The notes under the pieces were generated by a model, which saw only the letters and a program-made list of their open reading frames with translations, ran no database searches and was not told the DNA's origin. A DNA stretch of 51,487 bases from IMG/VR virus record IMGVR_UViG_3300033156_000341, positions 1 to 51,487 of that record, one strand, 5' to 3'. Shown here one piece after another: positions 46,907-51,487 of the stretch; the stretch's first letter is position 1; each line of letters opens with the position of its first letter. A program made the translations under genes and the position numbers. The stretch is from a virus.

Positions 46907-47256
46907 AGGTTTTCTTTTCTTTTCCAATTTATATTTCCACCCCTCTCCTTTCTCCATTCCAGAAATTCTTTATTCCAATCCCAAGCGTGATTAGTAGAAC
47001 TATTTGCAAATAATCTCTTTATCTCTTCAGATAATCCGCTTTGTTTTATTACTTCTTCTTTAATTGCCTCCATCGTCGCCTTAATAGCGTCTTGAATATA
47101 ATGCATTGCTGGAAAAATAGCGGCTCTTTGCATAATTTTATCTTCTGCTTCTAATAAGACTCTTAAATGAGCCAAATAATCATCTAACCAATAATATCCT
47201 GAATCTTCTTTAATTTGTTTTAATTTTTTTCTAATTGTTTTCTTTTGTTTTTTCAT
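46903..47256 (-). CDS. QKKTI-tag small protein e
   Basis: A 117-residue helical protein starting MKKQKKTIRKKLKQI. Core contains LRVLLEAEDKIMQRAA and a long helix AIKATMEAIKEEVIKQSG. Tag shared with the array, core distinct. Overlaps neighbours by 4 nt and 26 nt. Function unknown. Confidence 0.65.
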   Translation of the reverse strand: MKKQKKTIRKKLKQIKEDSGYYWLDDYLAHLRVLLEAEDKIMQRAAIFPAMHYIQDAIKATMEAIKEEVIKQSGLSEEIKRLFANSSTNHAWDWNKEFLEWRKERGGNINWKRKENL

Positions 47257-47602
47257 AGAGTTTATTTTCGATTAGTTTGTCATTTAGGTCGAGTTCTTTT
47301 AAATCGGCAATAGCTTCTTGAAAACCTCCCATAAAAACTACTTGTTTGTCTATGTCATTCTCCATTCCAAATATCCTCATTGCTTCCTTTGACGGCTTCT
47401 TTCTCTTTTCTAACATCTTAATAAATTCTTGTTTTTGGGATTTAAGAAGGTTGGAAATAAAAGATTTAATCTTTTCCTTTACATCCTCGGCTAAATAAAA
47501 TAAATCCCCAACCCAACCACCATCTTTCTCTTGCCACCACTCTAAGGTTTCTAATAATTCATCAAACTCTCTCTCCCAATTTTTAAGGGTTAGTTTTTTC
47601 AT
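47231..47602 (-). CDS. Array small protein without tag
   Basis: A protein of 123 residues, start MKKLTLKNWEREFDELLE at 47602 (open to 47620). Helical, with a WWQEKDGGWVGDLFYLAED segment and a C-terminal NDKLIENKLYEK that resembles the DKLIxEL ends of a and c. It overlaps gene f by ATGA. Function unknown. Confidence 0.65.
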   Translation of the reverse strand: MKKLTLKNWEREFDELLETLEWWQEKDGGWVGDLFYLAEDVKEKIKSFISNLLKSQKQEFIKMLEKRKKPSKEAMRIFGMENDIDKQVVFMGGFQEAIADLKELDLNDKLIENKLYEKTKENN

Positions 47603-47796
47603 AGGCTTTCTTTTAACCATTGTTGTAAGAAATTCTCAATGTCTTTTTTAAATTCTTTCGCCCACTTATCTTTTAATCTTGTCCTTGTTTGAAGATTTCC
47701 TCTACTGGTAAAAAATCTCTTAGCGTTATAAAAATTATTAGTCCACACATCCCAAAGAGTTATTTTCTTTTTAATTGTTTTCTTTTGGTTTTTCAT
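47599..47796 (-). CDS. QKKTI-tag small protein f
   Basis: A 65-residue basic protein, start MKNQKKTIKKKITLW. Core DVWTNNFYNAKRFFTSRG then a helix to ENFLQQWLKESL. Tag shared with array. Function unknown. Confidence 0.65.
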   Translation of the reverse strand: MKNQKKTIKKKITLWDVWTNNFYNAKRFFTSRGNLQTRTRLKDKWAKEFKKDIENFLQQWLKESL

Positions 47797-47803
47797 ATTT
47801 TAC

Positions 47804-48016
47804 TTAATCTTTTAGTTTGGGTAGCCATAAGCCCAATTTTTTTCTTGTGTATAATTCCCAGTAATCATCTCCTATCATTTCTTTTTCTTTACGATTTTCT
47901 TCTAACTGCCTTGCCATAAACTTAATTACTTCTAAAAGCTCTTTTCTTGTAAGTTTCTTGATTGGTTTTCCATACCAACTACCTATTCCCTTAATTGTTT
48001 TCTTTTGTTTTTTCAT
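47804..48016 (-). CDS. QKKTI-tag small protein g
   Basis: A 70-residue protein from the ATG at 48016, MKKQKKTIKGIGSWY. The frame is open to 48037, but the later ATG matches the tag position in the other genes. Core KLTRKELLEVIKFMARQLEE is a helix. Function unknown. Confidence 0.65.
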   Translation of the reverse strand: MKKQKKTIKGIGSWYGKPIKKLTRKELLEVIKFMARQLEENRKEKEMIGDDYWELYTRKKLGLWLPKLKD

Positions 48017-48036
48017 AGGTTGTTTCTCTTTAAACA

Positions 48037-48240
48037 TTATTTAGCCTTCTTGATTTCAATATCAATAGCAAATCTTTTGAGTTCAAACAATGGTTCTGAT
48101 AACAATCTTGTTGGGTCTTTAGTTTCCAAGTCATCCAAACCAGGAAAACCAAATTCAATTTTGAAACTCTTTACTTTGTATTCTACATTTCGTACCTTAA
48201 TTAAATCAATTTTCAATTTGTTCTTCTTTCTCTTTTTCAT
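48037..48240 (-). CDS. Small basic protein at the head of the tag array
   Basis: A 67-residue protein, KKRKKNKLKIDLIKVRNVEYK at the start and FGFPGLDDLETKDPTR in the middle. No tag, but the DNA before the ATG is similar to the tag genes. It follows a structured RNA region. Function unknown. Confidence 0.6.
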   Translation of the reverse strand: MKKRKKNKLKIDLIKVRNVEYKVKSFKIEFGFPGLDDLETKDPTRLLSEPLFELKRFAIDIEIKKAK

Positions 48241-48245
48241 AAGTT

Positions 48246-48411
48246 TTCTTTAGTTTTTTTTGGTTTAATTTTTCATTATCAATCTTCTGCTAGCCCTGGG
48301 CGGGTTTAACCCAATATTCAAGGGCATTTCTCTTTGCCATCAGCCAATCGGTTGACGCTTAGAGATATACCTACTGACGCCCACCAGCTTAGCACAAATA
48401 ATATCTGCCCC
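48246..48411 (-). ncRNA. Structured, GC-richer intergenic RNA
   Basis: This 165-nt gap is unlike its AT-rich surroundings. On the minus strand GCTA(A)GCT(GG)TGGGCG near its 5' end pairs with CGCCCA(G)GGCTAGC near its 3' end, 13 bp with small internal loops. Inside, TCTCT/AGAGA closes a hairpin TCAACC-GATT-GGCTGA with one mismatch. A short palindrome GGGTTTAACCC is near the 3' side. It starts at the TAG stop of the gene at 48411. No class I know fits. A decayed gene is an alternative, since short open frames (MAKRNALEYWVKP) occur. Confidence 0.45.
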
Positions 48412-48773
48412 TACACGCAATATTTTAAATAAAAATCTCTTATCTCCTGGTCTGCCTTTGATATTCTTAACCAATGCCTTCTAGGAAGGAAAATCTGGGC
48501 TTTGTGGTCAATTTTATCACCCTTAAAATGAAAATATTGTCCCTTCCTTTTAAAAGTTTCAGCATCTACCTCATACACTATATCCTCCTCCCTATCATAG
48601 ACTTGAATTTTATAATGATTAGGATACAGGACGTTTACAAATAAATCAGCGTCTATCCCCCAACTGTCTAGCCTCCGGAATAAATGCTTAGTTTTATAAA
48701 CCGATTTCCGAAAAATTTTGTCTTTCGTGTCTAAGAACCCAATAACTTTTCCATTTACTCTTATAACTGGCAT
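48411..48773 (-). CDS. Hypothetical protein
   Basis: A 120-residue protein, beta-rich at the start (MPVIRVNGKVIGFLDTKDK) and at YKIQVYDREEDIVYEVDAET, with a basic middle. No motif recognised. The stop TAG leads directly into the structured RNA region. It follows the TM2 gene by 3 nt. Confidence 0.65.
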   Translation of the reverse strand: MPVIRVNGKVIGFLDTKDKIFRKSVYKTKHLFRRLDSWGIDADLFVNVLYPNHYKIQVYDREEDIVYEVDAETFKRKGQYFHFKGDKIDHKAQIFLPRRHWLRISKADQEIRDFYLKYCV

Positions 48774-48776
48774 ATT

Positions 48777-48998
48777 TTACCATTTCTGAACCTTCTTACC
48801 TTCTTTATCTTTCATCTCTCCCGAAACCGCTAAAATAAAATCAAATAAAGCCCAGAATCCAAAACCGCCAAGAGTCAAAAACTTCAGAAGTGCTAATCCG
48901 TATTGCTCCAAATAAAGCCTATCAAGCCCAAAGCCTCCAAGGAAAAAACTTAATAATGTTAGGGTTAACCGAGATTTCTTTGATATTTCTTTTCTCAT
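48777..48998 (-). CDS. TM2-domain membrane protein
   Basis: A 73-residue protein. The sequence SFFLGGFGLDRLYLEQYGLALLK, FLTLGGFGFWALFDFI matches the TM2 family: two membrane helices with the G-x-x-G-x-DRFY-type turn. Phages and bacteria use it in the envelope, but its function is not well known. A GAGGGTCG motif is about 30 nt upstream. Confidence 0.88.
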   Translation of the reverse strand: MRKEISKKSRLTLTLLSFFLGGFGLDRLYLEQYGLALLKFLTLGGFGFWALFDFILAVSGEMKDKEGKKVQKW

Positions 48999-49028
48999 AA
49001 TGCTATTGATTTTTTATTTTTCCGAGTC

Positions 49029-49180
49029 GACCCTCTCGGAAATAACCTATTCTGTGGAAAAATTGTGGATAAATATGTGCTTTTTTAGTGAATTTTTTGT
49101 TCGTTTCCGCTTTTTTAAAAGAAAGAAGCAAAGAAAATATTATTATATTTATATATATTATATTATTATTATTACAAGCA
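49029..49180. other. AT-rich region with two DnaA boxes (candidate origin)
   Basis: TTTTCCACA (49053-49061) and TTATCCACA (49064-49072) on the minus strand are 2 nt apart, next to a very AT-rich stretch (49134-49180, with repeated TATTA words) that would melt easily. No promoter is seen here. This is the pattern of a bacterial-type origin unit, and the adjacent genes encode recombination proteins. It lacks the usual three or more boxes, so it is a candidate only. Confidence 0.45.
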
Positions 49181-49900
49181 TATAAAACGGTGAGGGCAAT
49201 ACCTACACTGTCTACCTATTTTCTGTGGAAAATTCTTCTTTCTTATTTGATTTACAATGTACTGAGCGTATTCTATGAAGTATAATTTTAAACTTTCATC
49301 CACCTGAATAGGTTGAGCATCAAACTTTGGTTCATTCACTCTTTTGATAAAAAAATTAAATACAAATCCCAAGGGTTCCCTACCAAAAATACTCTCAAAC
49401 GCTAACCAATAACATACAGCCTGTAAATTAGTTTCTATGTCTTCCATTTTCCATATACTACTGCTAGTTTTGTGGTCAACAATCAAATCATCTTTAGTAA
49501 TTAAATCCATCACTCCTTTAACTGGTAAATCCAATTTTCTACCAGTTAAGGGGTCTTTTAGAATGGTCTGGAATTTATATTCTACTTCTTTTACATTGAA
49601 ATAAGGTCTTTCTGGGCTTCTGAAATATTTCCTTAGCATATTTAACCCTATCCTAGCCTCTTTTTCTATACTTTCCTTTCCCTTTAATTGAATATCTGCT
49701 TTTAAAAGTTCATTGATAAAAGTTTCTTCTGATTTTTTTGCATCACCTTCTCTGTAAAACACCTCTAAAGCAGAGTGGAGAGCAGCCCCGAAGGCAAGAG
49801 CTAAGCTCTTTTTTGGTTTTCTTTTACAGACATACTCCCAATAAAACCTTCGGGGACACTGCTCATACATCTTCAATTGAGAAAAACTAAAATAATCCAT
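49172..49900 (-). CDS. RecB/Cas4-like PD-(D/E)XK nuclease
   Basis: A 242-residue protein. SQLKMYEQCPRRFYWEYV is the first conserved box, DLPVKGVMDLITKDDLIVDHKTSSS has the D-x(n)-D-H-K-T core of the RecB-like nuclease, and the C-terminus CRYCPHRFICL with CP near residue 16 gives the four Cys for an iron-sulfur cluster as in Cas4/AddB. It pairs with the annealing protein upstream, overlapping by 14 nt. Likely 5'-3' exonuclease for recombination. Confidence 0.88.
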   Translation of the reverse strand: MDYFSFSQLKMYEQCPRRFYWEYVCKRKPKKSLALAFGAALHSALEVFYREGDAKKSEETFINELLKADIQLKGKESIEKEARIGLNMLRKYFRSPERPYFNVKEVEYKFQTILKDPLTGRKLDLPVKGVMDLITKDDLIVDHKTSSSIWKMEDIETNLQAVCYWLAFESIFGREPLGFVFNFFIKRVNEPKFDAQPIQVDESLKLYFIEYAQYIVNQIRKKNFPQKIGRQCRYCPHRFICL

Positions 49901-50711
49901 CTTTCTTTTGTATCACCTTAGCAATTGTTAAAATCTGAATTTCGTTTAATTCAGGCTTCATTTTCTGAAATTTCTTTTTTACCGCTTCGAGTTGAGCTCT
50001 TGTTTCCACAGCTTCAATCTCGGCAACTATATCAGCAATTTGTTCCATTTCTTTTTCTGTAATTAACCTTTTAGCAACACCATTTTCATCTTCCATCGCT
50101 ACCTCTGTCCCAATCTCCTCAGCCGATACTAGTCCAATTCCAGTAGCCAACCTCATAGCTCTATTAGTTGCCCTTCTAGCAGCCATACTATTCAAAAACG
50201 GTCTAATAGTTGACATTTTAATATTTGACACGCTAGCCTCACCAATGTCTTCGTATACACTACCATCTTTAAACTCTACTCTCCCAATAAAAAACGCAGG
50301 TTTTCCAGCTTCCTGCGATATCAAAGCATTGCCTTCATTATCTACCAAAGGTCTGGCACTTATCTTTTTTACCCCGCCGTGTTTTTTAGCTACCTCAAAC
50401 GTCTTATATAGCAACCCGGCAGTATTAATATACGGTTTTCCTCCCAAGATAGTAATTCCGGTTGCTGGTATTTCTAAATTAAGTGCCATTTGGTAGATAG
50501 CCATTACCAATTGAGCTTTTTTCCTTTCAGCTTCCGTTATATCTTCAGCCTCTGTAAATTGTTTTAAAAGCCTAATTTTCTTTCTATATTTCTCTTCATC
50601 AAACTTTAATCCGCTTACGGTTAATGGGTCTTCTTTTAATAACTCCTTTAACTGAGCACTATCAACAATATCAATTTCTTTAGGTTCTTTATTATTATTT
50701 TTATTTGCCAT
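49887..50711 (-). CDS. Putative single-strand annealing protein (Rad52/ERF-like)
   Basis: A 274-residue protein. ITILGGKPYINTAGLLYKTF, VEFKDGSVYEDIGEASVSNIKMSTIRPFLNSMAARRATNRAMRLATGIG form the pattern common in Rad52-like annealing proteins (GEAS...R-A-x-x-R-A). Together with the neighbour nuclease it looks like a phage exonuclease-annealase pair. Exact family (ERF, Sak, RecT) not decided from sequence alone. AAAGGTCG motif 24 nt upstream; a GGAAGG site also precedes the ATG. Confidence 0.7.
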   Translation of the reverse strand: MANKNNNKEPKEIDIVDSAQLKELLKEDPLTVSGLKFDEEKYRKKIRLLKQFTEAEDITEAERKKAQLVMAIYQMALNLEIPATGITILGGKPYINTAGLLYKTFEVAKKHGGVKKISARPLVDNEGNALISQEAGKPAFFIGRVEFKDGSVYEDIGEASVSNIKMSTIRPFLNSMAARRATNRAMRLATGIGLVSAEEIGTEVAMEDENGVAKRLITEKEMEQIADIVAEIEAVETRAQLEAVKKKFQKMKPELNEIQILTIAKVIQKKDGLF

Positions 50712-50741
50712 ATTGCCTTCCTTTTTATTTTATTTCGACCT

Positions 50742-50975
50742 TTATTTTAAAGTTTCTAAATATCTTAATAAATCACTGCCAAGCACACGATAATAAGGAG
50801 TTTTACCGAGCCCAAAATCTTTTGCCCTCAACCTCCCTAATTTTATTAATTTTAAAATATAATAATAAGCATTTTTTCCTCTATACCCAATCATCCAATT
50901 GTTTTCTGCTATTTCCCTAGGTCTATAATACGCTTCAGGCATTATTTCTTTTTTTACTTGCTCTAATGTCTTCAT
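50742..50975 (-). CDS. Helix-turn-helix DNA-binding protein
   Basis: A 77-residue protein. YRPREIAENNWMIGYRGKNAYYYILKLIKLGRLRAKDFG resembles excisionase- or MerR-type winged helix (P-x-E-I-A, helix, then LI-x-x-G-x-L-x-A). It is the first gene after the promoter at 51000-51028, so it may be an early regulator. Ends in GSDLLRYLETL. Confidence 0.75.
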   Translation of the reverse strand: MKTLEQVKKEIMPEAYYRPREIAENNWMIGYRGKNAYYYILKLIKLGRLRAKDFGLGKTPYYRVLGSDLLRYLETLK

Positions 50976-50999
50976 ATGCCTATATTTATTTATTACTTA

Positions 51000-51047
51000 A
51001 TTTTAGCCAGTCCATCGAGGGTTGTCAAGAGTTTAAACTGTGGATAA
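51000..51047 (-). promoter_or_regulatory. Sigma70-type promoter with upstream DnaA box (early region)
   Basis: TTGACA (51023-51028), a 17-nt spacer ending in GGC and TAAAAT (51000-51005) on the minus strand. An exact TTATCCACA box (51039-51047) lies 10 nt upstream of the -35. It drives the HTH gene and the early region to about 44 kb. There is no box downstream of the -10. Confidence 0.78.
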
Positions 51048-51189
51048 CTTTTTTCGCTTTTTAGAGAGAAGAGTATTCTGGAATTTCCTGAAAATAGCCC
51101 ATAGACGCTTCTTAGAAATCTTTTTCAGCCAATTATGATAATAGATAATATAGAACCGAGAAAAATTCGTTAGATAGCCCTGTAGAGTC

Positions 51190-51411
51190 CTAGAACTTCT
51201 TTCTTATTTGGTTTTGAATTATTATTTTAAAAATATACCGCCACAGTCCTGGATTTGTAAATCCCATCGATTCAAGCACCTCTTTCGCCTCCCCTGTTGT
51301 TAATTCAGATTCTAAAATTATATCCGCTAATCTACCTTGACGAATACTTCCCCCATTGTTTTTAATCTCTTCTGTGATTTTGTTGATAGCAGAATTAACT
51401 CTTTCCCTCAT
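51190..51411 (-). CDS. Hypothetical small protein, possibly DNA-binding
   Basis: A 73-residue protein, helix-rich: MRERVNSAINKITEEIKNNGG, then GRLADIILESELTTGEAKEVLESMGF. The second half may be a helix-hairpin or HTH-like unit. Its ATG overlaps the zinc-ribbon gene at 35-286 through the terminal repeat (4 nt). Beyond the TAG stop the +1 frame stays open for about 50 codons to 51035, up to the DnaA box. The 142 nt between the stop and the promoter at 51047 otherwise hold nothing I recognise. Confidence 0.65.
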   Translation of the reverse strand: MRERVNSAINKITEEIKNNGGSIRQGRLADIILESELTTGEAKEVLESMGFTNPGLWRYIFKIIIQNQIRKKF

Positions 51412-51487
51412 AACACTTCTATTTTTTTAGGAAGTTTAAAATACAACTCTGCCAAATCTAAATTAAGTTCTGTTAAGCAGTGAGCAC
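51374..51487. repeat. Terminal direct repeat, right copy (identical to 1-114)
   Basis: Exact copy of bases 1-114. Joining the molecule at this repeat restores an ATGA overlap between the genes at 51190 and 35. This supports a circular or circularly permuted genome. Confidence 0.95.

Noticed and set aside
49225-49233. TTTTCCACA at 49225 as a third origin box
   Set aside because: It lies within the nuclease gene, about 150 nt away from the pair, so it was not used as evidence.
1-51487. CRISPR array
   Set aside because: The repeats found are 25-31 nt but only two copies each, without regular spacers. No cas genes; the RecB/Cas4-like protein sits with a phage annealing protein.
1-51487. Prophage integration module
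   Set aside because: No integrase, recombinase or clear repressor-Cro pair was seen, and no attachment-site-like tRNA fragment.

Overview
The window looks like a complete, or nearly complete, genome of a tailed bacteriophage. Positions 1-114 are repeated exactly at 51374-51487, so the unit is either circular or terminally redundant, with about 51.37 kb of unique sequence. Every gene I can support lies on the minus strand, so the map is read from high to low coordinates. The DNA is AT-rich. The host is probably bacterial: several minus-strand promoters have TTGACA, a 16-17 nt spacer and TAtAAT-like -10 boxes, and exact DnaA-box sequences (TTATCCACA) occur beside four of them and in an AT-rich candidate origin. 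The host taxon cannot be named from the sequence. I see no integrase, sheath protein, DNA polymerase, helicase or primase. This suggests a siphovirus-like, non-integrating phage that borrows host replication.

Layout in transcription order. (1) 51.4-44.0 kb: early or accessory region. It holds a DNA-binding protein, a putative Rad52/ERF-like annealing protein with a RecB/Cas4-like nuclease, a TM2 protein, a possible origin, and an array of small genes. Seven of these share the N-terminal peptide QKKTI. (2) 43.8-37.0 kb: a SWIM protein, sugar and surface genes (PIG-L deacetylase, PaaK-like adenylate-forming enzyme, glycosyltransferase, dTDP-glucose dehydratase), a free-standing HNH endonuclease under its own promoter, and a ParB-like protein. 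(3) 36.9-34.9 kb: terminase small and large subunits. (4) 34.8-25.0 kb: a block of sugar-nucleotide enzymes, glycosyltransferases, methyltransferases and a polysaccharide deacetylase, placed between terminase and portal. (5) 25.0-16.6 kb: head and connector genes behind their own promoter and a leader hairpin (portal, MuF-like protein, prohead protease, capsid, connectors, tail tube). (6) 16.6-8.8 kb: tail genes, including a tail-assembly chaperone with a -1 frameshift site, the tape measure and baseplate/fibre proteins. (7) 8.8-6.3 kb: a GC-richer island with strong Shine-Dalgarno sites. Here a metallophosphoesterase gene is split by an 862-nt group I intron encoding an HNH endonuclease. (8) 6.3-4.1 kb: lysis genes (papain-like protease with SH3 domain, holin-like protein, membrane-anchored transglycosylase) and an acidic protein. 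(9) 4.05-3.65 kb: a regulatory island with hairpins, a promoter-to-terminator small RNA gene and two tandem promoters. (10) 3.6-0.04 kb: small genes, including zinc-ribbon proteins and a RadC-like protein, that run through the circular junction into the gene at 51.4 kb.

Two genome-wide regulatory patterns stand out. About twenty gene junctions carry a motif close to AAAGGTCG, 16-34 nt upstream of the next start codon. It sits at gaps and not at ATGA overlaps. Four promoters share one architecture: a TTWTCCACA box 8-10 nt upstream of TTGACA, with a second CCACA box after the -10 in three of them.
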